In this document: one piece after another, positions 17,350 through 32,700 of the stretch
How positions within the stretch are numbered: the stretch's first letter is position 1
Layout of the letters: every line of letters starts with the position of its first letter
Source of the DNA: Phycisphaerales bacterium
GTDB taxonomy: Bacteria > Planctomycetota > Phycisphaerae > Phycisphaerales > UBA1924
Direction: 5' to 3'
Length of the DNA stretch: 64,000 nucleotides
Assembly: GCA_020846975.1 (NCBI GenBank)
Contig: JADLCX010000050.1
Location: 1-64,000 of the forward strand
Position numbers and translations under genes: made by a program
The notes under the pieces: model-generated
Seen by the model: the letters and a program-made list of their open reading frames with translations, nothing else
Told to the model about the DNA's origin: nothing
Databases searched by the model: none

Positions 17350-17725
17350 GAAAGCCTCGCTGTACGCCCCCCCGACGCGACTCAGAATACAAGATCAACG
17401 CTGAAACGTGCGACCCATCGAGGTGTCGTCAACAACTTCTTGACCATGCCTTCACACGCAGTCACGTGAGAGATTTGCAGACCGTGCGGGGTGGAATCGT
17501 GGTGTGACGCGGTGAACGCGCGACGGTCTCGTTCCGCGCTTCATGGTATCGACACCCTCTGATGCGAAGCCTGCGCCAACTTGTCCCACGGAAAATCCAC
17601 AATCCTTCTTGATTCCATGTTCCGAGGTATAACCGAAAGTCGTGGATGGCGTACTGACACAGCGGCGTACTTTCAGGGTGTGGTTGAAGCACCTGAACGG
17701 CCAACGAGGCCAGGAGTACGCGCTG
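17350..17725. other. Region upstream of Rhs gene and IS256-type transposase
   Basis: Contains the leader of the leftward Rhs gene and the left end of the rightward transposase. The stretch near 17640-17725 is probably inside the IS, but I could not identify its terminal inverted repeat. No further gene is supported. Confidence 0.35.
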
Positions 17726-18937
17726 ATGAACCAGAGTAGCAAGGCATGGGCGGGCGGGGTGGAGGGGTCTTTCCAGTCGGGCGTGCGGCGTGGCGCCGGC
17801 TCAACCGATGAAGGCGGCGGGGGCGACGGGCCCGTGCCCGGGTCGATCGGTCAGATTGCGGGCGTCGGCTCGCGGGACGTGCTGACGGACATTCTCCGTC
17901 GGGGCGCCTCGGAGCTGCTGGCGGCGGCGGTTCAGGCGGAGGTGGCCGCGTGGATCGAGGATCATTCGCACCTCACCGACGCCCGCGGCCGCCGTGTGGT
18001 GGTCCGCAACGGCTCGCTGCCCGAGCGTGAGGTCGTCACCGGGATCGGGCCGGTGAAGGTGAAGCAGCCGCGTGTGCACGATCGACGCGCGCCCGACGAG
18101 GGCCGAGAGACGTTCAGCAGCGCGATCCTGCCTCCGTACCTGCGGAAGGCGCGGTCGATGGAAGAGTTGATCCCGTGGCTCTATCTCAAGGGCGTGTCCA
18201 CGGGCGACTTCTCCGAGGCCCTGGCCGCGTTGATCGGCGCGGACACGCCGGGCTTCTCGGCCTCGACGGTGACGCGGCTGAAGGAATCGTGGGAGTCCGA
18301 GCACGCGGCGTGGAGCACCCGAGGCCTGACGGGCAAGAACTACGTGTATGTCTGGGTGGACGGCATCCACTTCAACATCCGCCTGGGGGAGCAGGACCGC
18401 CAGTGCATCCTGGTGGTCATGGGCGCCACCGCCGAAGGTGACAAAGAACTCATCGCCATCGCCGACGGCTTCCGCGAGAGCGAGCAATCCTGGAAGGAGC
18501 TGCTGCTGGACGTGAAGAGTCGCGGCTTGACCATCGATCCGAAGCTGGCGATCGGCGACGGGGCGCTGGGCTTCTGGAAGGCGCTCCCGCAGGTCTTCAC
18601 GACGACCCGCACGCAGCGCTGCTGGGTGCACAAGACCGCCAACGTGCTCAACAAGCTGCCCAAGCGTCTGCACGGACAGGCCAAGGAGCATCTGCACCAG
18701 GTCTGGATGGCCGACACCAGGGCGCGGGCCGAGCAGGCGTTCGACCTGTTCGTGACGACCTACCAGGCCAAGTACCCCGGCGCCGCCGAGTGCCTGGCCA
18801 AGGACCGGGACGCGCTGCTGGCGTTCTACGACTTCCCGGCCGAGCACTGGCTGCACATCCGCACCACCAACCCGATCGAGAGCACGTTCGCGACGGTGGT
18901 CGCGCGCGAGGTTCGACGGCCGACGCGGATGCAGTGA
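17726..18937 (+). CDS. IS256-family transposase, C-terminus lost
   Basis: About 403 residues from the ATG preceded by AGGAG; the frame is also open to 17642. All three catalytic acids of the IS256 (Mutator-like) family are visible: VWVDGIHFN, LAIGDGALGFW and the glutamate of TTNPIESTFATV. Directly after FATV the sequence leaves the family pattern and stops 16 residues later. Roughly 60 residues of the usual C-terminus are missing, and so is the right end of the IS. The following frame is a fragment of another gene, so a deletion has joined the two. The enzyme is probably inactive. Confidence 0.85.
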   Translation: MNQSSKAWAGGVEGSFQSGVRRGAGSTDEGGGGDGPVPGSIGQIAGVGSRDVLTDILRRGASELLAAAVQAEVAAWIEDHSHLTDARGRRVVVRNGSLPEREVVTGIGPVKVKQPRVHDRRAPDEGRETFSSAILPPYLRKARSMEELIPWLYLKGVSTGDFSEALAALIGADTPGFSASTVTRLKESWESEHAAWSTRGLTGKNYVYVWVDGIHFNIRLGEQDRQCILVVMGATAEGDKELIAIADGFRESEQSWKELLLDVKSRGLTIDPKLAIGDGALGFWKALPQVFTTTRTQRCWVHKTANVLNKLPKRLHGQAKEHLHQVWMADTRARAEQAFDLFVTTYQAKYPGAAECLAKDRDALLAFYDFPAEHWLHIRTTNPIESTFATVVAREVRRPTRMQ

Positions 18938-19377
18938 ACTCCCCGCCGCCGCCACCGTGGACGGTGGAGAGGTTCGCCAACGAGATTGTCGGGTCGAAGC
19001 CGGACATCGAGATCAACATCGTCGATCGCGCCCGCGACGAGGCTGGCATGTCCGCCGCGCAAGCCAAGCGTTGGCTTGAAAAATGCGAAGAGGCCGGCTC
19101 AGTCTCTCGGATCGTCCCGGACGGCAACCAGAAGCATCGGTTCTGTAACCAAGCGCCGTTGCAGACCAATCTTCCGTTGGCCTCGGATGGGGGAGGGGAG
19201 GGGTCCCCCAAGCAGCAAGCCCCCCGTGCTCAACGCACGGGGGGTGTGGGGGGGCGCGCGCGCACCCCCCCTCCCCCCTGCGCAACTTCGCGCAAACGAC
19301 CCAAGGAACCCACGAAACCCCCCAAGAAACCGGCAAAAAAGCGTTCTTCAACCACTTCCGAAGGCCCCCAAACATGA
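18907..19377 (+). pseudogene. 3' fragment of a replication/primase-helicase-type gene
   Basis: The frame continues from inside the broken transposase and has no start of its own. It contains a winged-helix-like segment (WTVERFANEIVGSKPDIEIN, RARDEAGMSAAQAKRWLEKC), then a low-complexity Pro/Lys/Thr-rich tail. Such segments end the RepA- or primase-like ATPases of many integrative islands. Its stop overlaps the start of the AlpA-like gene (ATGA), the order rep-alpA-int being typical. The identity of the missing 5' part is an inference. Confidence 0.5.
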
Positions 19378-19688
19378 GCGCGCGCGACTTGAGCCAAAAA
19401 GAGCGCGTTCAGGGGTCACAAGAGGGCCAACCCATCGGCCTCGACGAGCCCCTCGCCGTCGCGGCCGAGGGCGTCGGCAGGCTGCTCGGCGTCAGCCGGG
19501 CGCAGGTGTTCAAGCTCAATGCCACCGGCAAGCTGCCGATGCCCGTGCGGCTCGGCAGCAAGACACCCCGCTGGCCGGTGGCCGAACTCCGCGATTGGCT
19601 CGCCGCTGGATGCCCCGACCGCCTCGCATGGGACCGCATGCGCCGCGAGGTCGGCGAGTCGCCTCACAGTCCGCGCCGATCACCTTGA
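19374..19688 (+). CDS. AlpA/MerR-type helix-turn-helix protein (excisionase-like)
   Basis: A 104-residue protein with the helix-turn-helix typical of AlpA and Xis-like regulators: VGRLLGVSRAQVFKLNATGK, then RLGSKTPRWPVAELRDWLA. Such proteins bind near att sites and either promote excision or control the integrase gene. The start codon overlaps the stop of the preceding fragment, and the integrase starts about 60 bases downstream, so this is part of the recombination module. Confidence 0.8.
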   Translation: MSARDLSQKERVQGSQEGQPIGLDEPLAVAAEGVGRLLGVSRAQVFKLNATGKLPMPVRLGSKTPRWPVAELRDWLAAGCPDRLAWDRMRREVGESPHSPRRSP

Positions 19689-19746
19689 TCAATGTCAAAC
19701 GCGGAGGTAAGTCAGTCACGGGAACCTCAAGGAGCCCGAAGCCAAG

Positions 19747-22052
<2,306 letters not shown>

Positions 22053-22056
<4 letters not shown>

Positions 22057-22691
22057 TCGACCCGCGACACGACCACGACCGAAACGAAGCCGCCGACGAG
22101 CCTCGCGCCGCACGCGCCGGCGGGGTCGCGTGGTTCACGGTGTTCCTGGTCGTCGCGGCGCTCGCGCTCGCCGTCATCGCGATGCTTCTCGCCAGATCCA
22201 ACCGCGCCCTCCGCGGCCAGGTTCTCGCGGCGGAGCGGGCGCTGGCCATGGAACGAACGCGGGACTCGCTCGCGGTTGGGGAGTCGGTCGGTTCGCTGAC
22301 GCTGATCGACAGCGCGGGCGCTGAGCGTGCGCTCGCTTTCCCCGCTGAGCGTGCCATCCTCATGCTGCTGACCAGCGGGCACTGTCCCTATTGCGAGCAG
22401 ACCGCGCCGGTGTGGGAGCGCATCGTGCGCCAGACCGAGGGCGGCGTGCCGGCGGGGATCGAGGTGCTGTGTGTGCAGATCGACGCCCGGACCGCGACGG
22501 ACCTCAAGCCGCTGTCAAACCTGCCGCGATCGATGCTCGCGAAAGACCACGCAACGACATGGCTGCGGCGTGTGCCCATCTCGCCGGGCGCGGTGATGAT
22601 CGACCGCAACGGCGTGGTCCGCAAGGCGTGGTTCGGCGTGCCGTCGGAGCGAGACCAGGCTGAAATGGCGGCCGCGCTGCTGGGCGGCTGA
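22053..22691 (+). CDS. Membrane-anchored TlpA/thioredoxin-like protein
   Basis: A 212-residue protein with one N-terminal membrane segment (WFTVFLVVAALALAVIAMLL), so the rest should face the periplasm. It has a thioredoxin-fold domain with a CPYC redox pair in TSGHCPYCEQTAP and the cis-proline region VPISPGAVMIDRNGVV. TlpA/ResA-type proteins reduce or exchange disulfides in exported proteins. The start overlaps the comB stop by four bases, so the two genes are translationally coupled, although no functional link is known. Confidence 0.8.
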
Positions 22692-22766
22692 TGTCAACCC
22701 TCGCGGCGGATTCGGAAAGGGAGCCGGTGTGGGCTGTTCGCCCGCTCCGGCCCGAAGCGTCTTTGG

Positions 22767-23036
22767 TTACTCGGTGGCCTGGGACGTGCCCCCGGCCGTG
22801 CAGCCGGTCGCGCAGGCGACGTACGCGTAGCAACTGTTCGAGAACGTCTGCCGCTGGCCGAAGCGGTTGGTGCACTCCACCGGGTCGTAGACATCGAGGC
22901 AGTAGATCCCGCGACGCGGGCAGCCGCTGCCCGGCCGCGGCGGTGCGGCGAGCGTGATCGCCGTCGAAGCGGCGACACCGAGAATGCCGACCACCAGGCC
23001 GGCCTTGCTGAGACGGACCAACGTGTTCTTCCGCAT
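22767..23036 (-). CDS. Small exported protein with Kazal-like cysteine pattern
   Basis: An 89-residue protein. I chose the ATG at 23036 because GGAGAG lies upstream and a clean signal peptide follows (LVVGILGVAASTAITLA). The mature part of about 58 residues holds six cysteines arranged like a Kazal domain: CPRRGIYCLDVYDPVECTN, then QTFSNSCYAYVACATGC. Kazal domains inhibit serine proteases by inserting a loop into the active site. Bacterial members are uncommon and usually of unknown target. It converges with the TlpA-like gene. Confidence 0.6.
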   Translation of the reverse strand: MRKNTLVRLSKAGLVVGILGVAASTAITLAAPPRPGSGCPRRGIYCLDVYDPVECTNRFGQRQTFSNSCYAYVACATGCTAGGTSQATE

Positions 23037-23388
23037 AGGCAGTCTCTCCATGAAGGTGACAGGGCCTTGCGCACCGGCCAATCTCCACGAGATCGGCCGC
23101 GGCCCACACCGCCAAGTTACCGCGCCGCGGCGTGTTGTCAAACCTCAGGCGAACCCACAGGTGAGAATCACCTGAACAGGCTAGCCAAATGTGGGGGATT
23201 GACTAACGTCGGTTGCGCTCAGAGCACGGGGCGACGGTGCGAGCGCGACCCGAGACGCCTGACTCGAGGAAGCGGGCCGGATGAAAAGCGGGGATAAGAG
23301 AACGGCGATTGAACTCTTTTTGACCGGAATCGGGGGATGGAGCATGGCGGTGCGGCGGGCTGTTGATGGCGGCGAATAGGCTGGCGGG
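23037..23388. other. Intergenic region and left flank of a transposon
   Basis: Holds the leader of the Kazal-like gene and the upstream part of the DDE transposase element. No convincing gene, terminal inverted repeat or terminator was found. Confidence 0.3.
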
Positions 23389-24390
23389 ATGGTGGTGCTT
23401 TGGGCGTTCGTTCGCGGAATCTTGGCGAGCCACGGGGCATTGGCCGCGGAGAATGCGTTGTTGCGGCATCAACTGGCTGTTCTTCAGCGGTCCGTCAAGC
23501 GGCCGCGGCTGACGCGGCGGGATCGGATGGTGTGGGTTGTGGCGCGGCTGGTGCTGCGACGGTGGCGGGAGTGCCTGGTCATTGTCAAGCCGGCGACGGT
23601 GGTCGGGTGGCATCGGGCAGGGTTCCGGCTGTACTGGCGATGGAAGTCGCGGGGTGGACGGCCACCGGTCAGGATGAATGTTCGAGCACTCATCAAGCGG
23701 ATGGCGGCGGAGAATCCGCTCTGGGGGACGCCGCGGATTCAGGCGGAGTTGGCGATGCTCGGGCACAAGGTCGCTCGGGCGACGATCGCCAAGTACCTCG
23801 GCCTCCGGCCAACCGGTTCGCCTACGTGGCGGACCTTCATCCGCAACCACATGGACTGCACGGCGGCGATGGACTTCTTCACCGTGCCGACCATCACGGG
23901 GCGCGTGCTGTACGTGTTCGTGGTCTTGCACCATGCAAGACGGAAGATCACCCACTTCAACGTGACGGCTCATCCAACGGCGGAGTGGGTTGTGCGTCAA
24001 CTGCGAGAAGCCTTCCCGTTCGACTCCGCGCCGCGGTTCCTGATCCACGACAACGACTCGATCTTCGGGCAGGCCGTCGATCGGTGTCTCAGCACCATGC
24101 GGATCACGCAGATTCGGACCTCGCTCGGCTCGCCGTGGCAGAACGCCCACGCGGAGCGGGTCATCGGGACGATCCGGCGCGAATGTCTCGATCACGTCAT
24201 CGTGCTAAACGAGGCTCACCTGATCCGGGTAATCGATCAGTTCGTCACCTACTACAACGAAGCCCGCTGTCACCAGTCGCTCGGGCGAGACTCACCGAAC
24301 GGTCGAGCACCGGACCTTCCTGGTGACGGCCCGATCATCGCCGAGCCGATGGTCGGTGGCCTTCATCATCGCTATCGGAGGGCGGCGTGA
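23389..24390 (+). CDS. Integrase-core (rve) DDE transposase
   Basis: A 333-residue transposase. The N-terminal third has a helical DNA-binding part (ALAAENALLRHQLAVLQRSV) and NPLWGTPRIQAELAMLGHKV, as in IS3/IS481-related proteins. The catalytic core has all three acids: AMDFFTVPT, LIHDNDSIF, and the glutamate in NAHAERVIGTIRRECLDH, followed by YYNEARCHQSL. It appears full length and undamaged. Ends and target duplications could not be set by eye. It separates the host comB region from the island remnant at 24487. Confidence 0.85.
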   Translation: MVVLWAFVRGILASHGALAAENALLRHQLAVLQRSVKRPRLTRRDRMVWVVARLVLRRWRECLVIVKPATVVGWHRAGFRLYWRWKSRGGRPPVRMNVRALIKRMAAENPLWGTPRIQAELAMLGHKVARATIAKYLGLRPTGSPTWRTFIRNHMDCTAAMDFFTVPTITGRVLYVFVVLHHARRKITHFNVTAHPTAEWVVRQLREAFPFDSAPRFLIHDNDSIFGQAVDRCLSTMRITQIRTSLGSPWQNAHAERVIGTIRRECLDHVIVLNEAHLIRVIDQFVTYYNEARCHQSLGRDSPNGRAPDLPGDGPIIAEPMVGGLHHRYRRAA

Positions 24391-24486
24391 CCGCTGATTT
24401 GGGGGACGCGATGTGGTTTCTGACACCCACAGCCTCGCATACACCACTCCCCACCCATCTACAGAGCGCAATCTGCAACTGATGAT

Positions 24487-24737
24487 CAAAGTTTTCCCGT
24501 GGTGGCTGTCATCATCGCCCGGATGCCTGCTCGCGCGGGCGCGGGCAGTTGATCCCACGCCGCGAGGAGCGCGCCAAGCTCCGGACGTGCATCGGCGAGG
24601 TCCACCAAGCAACGCGCGAAGTCAACGGGCACACGTACGGAACTCTTGTCCTTTACGCGACTTGTTCGCTTCGACCGGCGGTTTCCAAAACCGCAGGCCG
24701 TGGGTTCGAATCCCGCCGGCCGCGCTTCGGTTTTTCC
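24487..24737 (-). pseudogene. Integrase C-terminal tail remnant with att core
   Basis: On the minus strand the frame reads through the antisense of a tRNA 3' half (GFEPTACGFGNRRSK), then a tail with DLADARPELGALLAAWDQL and a stop at 24487. It is homologous to the tail at 1677-1859 but in inverted orientation and with differences, so it comes from a related rather than identical island. No catalytic part is present: beyond the att core the sequence becomes host-like. Confidence 0.75.
24678..24724 (+). other. Third att copy: tRNA 3' half, inverted
   Basis: Anticodon arm, variable loop, T arm and 3' acceptor strand of the same tRNA family, followed by GCTTCGGTTTTTCC as at the other two copies. 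The anticodon loop is TTCCAAA, so it differs from the intact gene at one key base, and no D arm or 5' acceptor precedes it. It should not be called a functional tRNA. Confidence 0.75.
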
Positions 24738-24817
24738 TCATCCACTTCCCGGGGCACGCGTCCCGCCCGGCGCTGTCAGTTGCCCACGCCCCGTCCGGCG
24801 CACGCTACGCTGGCGGC

Positions 24818-25804
24818 ATGAGTTCCGCCCACGCCGCAGCGTCTTCTCCACCCTCCGGGACCACCTCGCCCAACCCGGCGCGTCCGGTTCAGGTGCAATC
24901 TCCCCGCTTCGCGATCGAGCGAACACCCTTCGAGTCGCCGACCTTTGATGTCATGGGCGGCGCCGCCCGGCACCACATCAAGATCCACGAGCACGGATTC
25001 GTCGCCCTCGTCGATGCGATGCCACGGCTCGTCCCGCAGGGTCAGACCGCCGATGCCGCGATCGTGCAGGCCGCGCGCGTCAGTTACGGACAGGGAACCA
25101 AGAAGGTCAACGAGGACCGCGGCCTGATCCGGTACCTGCTGCGCCATCGCCACACCACGCCGTTCGAGATGCTGGAGTTCAAGTTCCACGTCGCCATGCC
25201 GATCTTCGTCGCACGCCAGTGGATCCGGCACCGAACCGCCAACGTCAACGAGTACTCTGCGCGCTACTCGATCGTGCCCGACCGCTTCTACAAGCCCTCG
25301 CTCGATGCGGTCCGCAAGCAGAGCGCGAGCAACCGACAGGGCGGCGAGGATCGGTTCACGGCCGATCCCGCGGCCGCGCCCGACGAGGCCCGGACCGCCG
25401 AAGAGTTTCTGCGTTACCTCGACGATGCCGAGAAGATGTACGGGCGCTACGAGCACCTCACCCGGGCGGGGGTCAGCCGGGAGTTGGCGCGCATCGCCCT
25501 TCCCGTCAGCGTCTACACCGAGTGGTACTGGAAGTGTGACCTGCACAACATCCTGCGGTTCCTCTCCCTCCGCATGGACCCGCACGCGCAGGAGGAGATC
25601 CGCATCTACGCCGACGCGATGTACGCGCTGCTCGAACCGATCGTCCCGCTCACGATGGAAGCGTTCCGCGACTACGAGCTCGAGTCCGTCCGCCTGACGC
25701 GGCTGGAGATCGAAGCTCTCCGCGCCGGGTCCGCGACCATCGACAGCGACAACAGGCGCGAGCAGACCGAATGGGCACAGAAGCGCGCCAGTCTCGGCCT
25801 CTGA
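24818..25804 (+). CDS. thyX: Flavin-dependent thymidylate synthase
   Basis: Makes dTMP from dUMP with methylenetetrahydrofolate, using FAD and NADPH. The 328-residue protein contains the ThyX signature RHRTANVNEYSARYS (residues about 137-151) and downstream family blocks (ELARIALPVSVYTEWYWKCD, LHNILRFLSLRMD). An N-terminal extension of about 50 residues rich in Ser, Pro and Ala precedes the conserved part, so translation may start later than the ATG used here. There is also a charged insertion after YKPSLDAVRKQS. It stands alone on the plus strand. Confidence 0.93.
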   Translation: MSSAHAAASSPPSGTTSPNPARPVQVQSPRFAIERTPFESPTFDVMGGAARHHIKIHEHGFVALVDAMPRLVPQGQTADAAIVQAARVSYGQGTKKVNEDRGLIRYLLRHRHTTPFEMLEFKFHVAMPIFVARQWIRHRTANVNEYSARYSIVPDRFYKPSLDAVRKQSASNRQGGEDRFTADPAAAPDEARTAEEFLRYLDDAEKMYGRYEHLTRAGVSRELARIALPVSVYTEWYWKCDLHNILRFLSLRMDPHAQEEIRIYADAMYALLEPIVPLTMEAFRDYELESVRLTRLEIEALRAGSATIDSDNRREQTEWAQKRASLGL

Positions 25805-25868
25805 CGCTCTCAACCCCGACCTCAGGCCGCGCGACTCCCCCGTTTGGGAACGATTTGCCCTGAAATTG

Positions 25869-25882
25869 CAACGACGTCGTTG
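25869..25882. promoter_or_regulatory. Perfect 14-base palindrome, candidate operator
   Basis: CAACGACGTCGTTG is self-complementary and sits about 85 bases upstream of the CBM48-like gene in the otherwise featureless space after thyX. Such symmetry suits binding by a dimeric regulator, but no second copy was noticed. Confidence 0.3.
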
Positions 25883-25964
25883 AACATGTCCATCAACCCG
25901 GTAACAGTGAACCTGACGCGTGGATGCGGCATCGAAGCCGCCACAACGAGCAAGGAGGTTCCGC

Positions 25965-26264
25965 ATGGTTGACTGCGACCGCCTCACCACCGATCTCCTG
26001 ACCTTCAAGATCTATCTCCCGCACGCCGGGCGTGTCGAGGTGGTGGGCACTTTCACGGACTGGGAAGAGCGGCCCATCGCCATGAACCGCGGCGAGCGCG
26101 ATGAAGCGGGCTGGTGGTTCGCCAACGTCCGCGTCCCCGCCGGAGAGCACGAGTTCTCCTACCTGGTCGATGGCCAGTTCTGGATGCCCGATTACGCCGC
26201 CACCGGCGTTCATCGGAACCAGTTCGGCCACTGGACCAGCGACCTCAGCGTCGCGGCCGCCTGA
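25965..26264 (+). CDS. Stand-alone CBM48 / AMPK glycogen-binding-like protein
   Basis: A 99-residue protein consisting of one immunoglobulin-like domain of the CBM48 type: FKIYLPHAGRVEVVGTFTDW, then VRVPAGEHEFSYLVDGQFW and MPDYAATGVHRNQFG. Such domains bind alpha-glucans and are normally attached to branching enzymes or kinases; here it stands alone. AAGGAGG lies at ideal spacing before the ATG, which decides the start and suggests strong translation. No signal peptide is present, so it is probably cytoplasmic and could bind glycogen or regulate another enzyme. Confidence 0.75.
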   Translation: MVDCDRLTTDLLTFKIYLPHAGRVEVVGTFTDWEERPIAMNRGERDEAGWWFANVRVPAGEHEFSYLVDGQFWMPDYAATGVHRNQFGHWTSDLSVAAA

Positions 26265-26381
26265 CTTGGCGTGTCGGCACAACGCCCGCCGCACATCCCC
26301 AGTTAAGGGGGTTGTACGAGCGAGGCGCGCCACTCTCCTGCACGTTTGGGAGAATTTTGGTCAACTTGAGGCGTGTTTGGC

Positions 26382-26409
26382 TTGTCGGTACGGCATTTGT
26401 TCCTATACT
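26382..26409 (+). promoter_or_regulatory. Probable sigma-70-type promoter of uvrA
   Basis: TTGTCG and TATACT separated by 16 bases, ending 43 bases before the uvrA ATG. The surrounding sequence is more AT-rich than its neighbours. I saw no convincing LexA/SOS box. Confidence 0.5.
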
Positions 26410-26452
26410 TGGGATCATCTGCCCCATCGACCGCCGCACACGATTCAAGCCC

Positions 26453-29761
<3,309 letters not shown>

Positions 29762-29797
29762 TTCTTTCCAGCTCGACGCCCCGCGAACTTCGATCGG

Positions 29798-32700
29798 TCA
29801 ACAGCCGATGAAGTACGATGACAGATAATCGAAGATGTCCTGCACCGTGACACCGCCCTCGCCGTTGATATCCGCGCTGGACAGGCCCTGGAAGTAGGCC
29901 GTCAGGAAGTCGAAGATGTCCTGAACGGAGACGGAGCCGTCGGTGTTGAAATCCGCGATGCAGAACGAGGCGATGGAGATCGCTCCTGTTCCTGCGCCTC
30001 CCAGATAGCCCCCGACGCGCACGAGGTAGCTGCGCCCCGCGCCGGCCACGAAAACCGTTCGTGACAGGAACAGCGACGCGCCGCATCCCGATCCCACATC
30101 GTCGCTGCAGGCAATCGCCGTGTTGTCCGCGCCAGGGCAGGCCACCGGCATCCCGACCTCGCCGGCGCTGTACACCGCAAGTTTCGTGTCCAAGGAAGGA
30201 GCGGCGCTCGCGCACGTATCCACCTGCACACGCCGCGCCGTCGGCGCGTCATACCTCAACCACAGGTCCCGGTTCACCTGAAGATCGCCGAAACCGAAGC
30301 CGCACTGCCCTTCCATCGGCCCATCGGTCACGGCCCCGCAGGTGGTGAAGGGGTAGGTGCCGTCCGGCACGATCGGGGCGTCCTCGCACGCATCGGCCGC
30401 GACACCGGCGACATACCCGGCCAACAGCAATAACGCGCCCGATGCCCCGTTGAATCCCGAGACTCGGATCCAGTACGTGCTCCCCGGCGTCACCGCCAGT
30501 TGGAGGGCCGAATCCCGAAGGCCGGCACATCCACCCGCGCCGCCGTTGCCGTGGTCGTCGTTGCAGGCGAGTTGGTTGGCGCTGGTCCCAGGGCAACCCG
30601 AGTGCACCGAGAGCACCGTGTCGAACGACGACCCGCAGGTGTCGATCCGCAGGAGCCCGGCGCACGACGGATCAAGGCGGTACCACACGTCGGGTGCCGA
30701 CCCGGTCACTCCACAACCCGACGATCCGTCCACGCTCGCCCCCGAGGTGATCCCCGCCAGGCTCGTGCCGGGCGACACCCCAACCGCACCGGCACAAGTG
30801 TCATTGGCCGGGGCGATGTAGCCCGAGCGCAGCGTGAAGTACCCGACCGCGCCGGCGTACCCGCTCACGCGGATGAGGTAGGCGTTTCCCGCGATCACAC
30901 CGACATCCAGGGCCGAGGGCAACGGCGCCGTGCAGGTCCCGGTCGGCGCGTCGTCGTTGCATGCCACCTGCGACGGAAACGGACCCGGGCACGCCGAGTG
31001 AATCGAGAGAACCGTGTCGAATCCCGAACCACAGGTATCGACCCTCAGGTTGCCGGTCTGCGGCGCCACGAGCCGATACCACGCATCCGCACCGGCGGCG
31101 GACTGCCCACACGAGGCCGAGCCGTCGTTGGTCGCTCCCGCGAGCGTGCTCTGAACGGTCTGACCCACTCCATAGGGCGCGGCGTTGGCACAGTCATCGT
31201 TCGACGGCGCCACATACGCCGTCGACAACGCGTAGCCCCCCGTCGTACCTTGGAACCCGGCCAACCGCACCCAGTAGGTGTAGCCTCCCACCACGGGAAT
31301 CGCCACGGCGGAGTCGCGCAGGTTTGGGCAGCCAACGGCACCGGCCCCATGATCGTCGTTGCACCCGATCTGGTTCGCGGTCGTCCCCGGACACGCGGAG
31401 TGCACCGAGAGCACGGTGTCGTAGAGAGATCCGCACGTGTCGATCCGCAAACTCCCCGTCAGAGGCGCGAACACACGATACCACACATCCGGCCCCGCCG
31501 ACCCGCCACACGTCGCCGATCCGTCGCCGGTAGCGTTGGATGTGCTTCCAAAGGTCGTGATCCCCACCGAGCGGGCCAGCGCGTTTGCACACGCGTCGTT
31601 TGAGGGCGGGGGCGGGGGCGCCGCCGTCACGGTGATCGGCTGGGCGTCCCAGCTGTTGCTCGCGTTGTTCTGGGGAACGACATCGCTGGCGGGATCCAGG
31701 ATCACACCCAACCACCAGTCTCCGGGCGTCGCCGACGGCGGGATGGTCACGCCGCCATTGAGGTTCAACGGCACCGCCTCCATCGGCGCGAAATCGTGAC
31801 TGAAGGCGAACGTGCCCACGAGCGTGTCCGAGGGTGTGATCGTGCTGTTGTTCGAGAGATACACCCGCGCCGTGTACGACGCGCTGGGCGGGTCGGCATC
31901 GGTTGCGTTGACGAGCGTGACCGTGCACGCCGAAGTCGCGGTGCTGGCTTGAACTGTCGCGCTTCCGTTCAACCGGAACCGCAGCGACTCCAGATCGAAC
32001 ACCGTTCCGCGCGCGTCAGATCGGAATGTGTTGAGGTCGACGGTGAACTGCTCCCAGAGCTTGCAATAGCGGCCGTAGCTGTACCGGTCCGACGTGGAAC
32101 ACACGGCATGGGCCCAGCGCTCGGTTGCGTTGGCAAAGAAGTACGCGTTGCTGCCGCTCATCCCGCCCCACACCGCCGCCAGGCATCCCGGCGACGTGCT
32201 TGTCTGCAGGCGATTGCCCGGACACGGCCAGTCGAAGTGACCGGATCGAAAATAAAGAGTGCGGCCGGTGTGCAGGCCCGGCGTTCCGCACGCCTCTGCC
32301 GGGTACGAGTAGTTGTAATACGTGCGACCGAGGCTCTCAGAACATCCGTATCCCCACGCGTATCCATACCACCCGGTCAGCATTCCCACCATCCGGTTCG
32401 CGCCGCGATCAACCCTGATCGCCGCACAGTCACGGTTGAAATCGCCGTCGTTTATCCAGGCTGTTCCGGCGATGTACTGCGTGCCCCGGGTCCAACCCCA
32501 AGCCTGGATGACTTCCGCTGTGCCGGTGTTTCCCGCGGTGCCGATGCCATCCCAGCCTGGGTAGATCCAGATCTCGTCAGCCCAGTCGTAGATATCCGGT
32601 CCGTCAACGCTGCGGGCGTACACGCAATGGGCGGCCGTTAGAACAACGCCGCTGTCCTGCATCGCTCCCGAGCAAGAGAACCAGCGCGTGGCCCCGGTCT

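Larger units (their letters stand above)
24391..24817. other. Gene-poor region with island-end remnant
   Basis: Between the transposase and thyX there is no intact gene. It contains an integrase 3' end on the minus strand and a tRNA 3' half on the plus strand (both described separately), then about 90 bases that form the leader of thyX. Confidence 0.6.

Noticed and set aside
23160-24420. Terminal inverted repeats of the DDE transposon
   Set aside because: GTGGGGGATTG on the left and TTTGGGGGACG on the right look alike but are in direct, not inverted, orientation.
24678-24724. A tRNA gene with anticodon CCA (tryptophan)
   Set aside because: Only the 3' half folds; there is no D arm or 5' acceptor strand. 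It is an attachment-site remnant.
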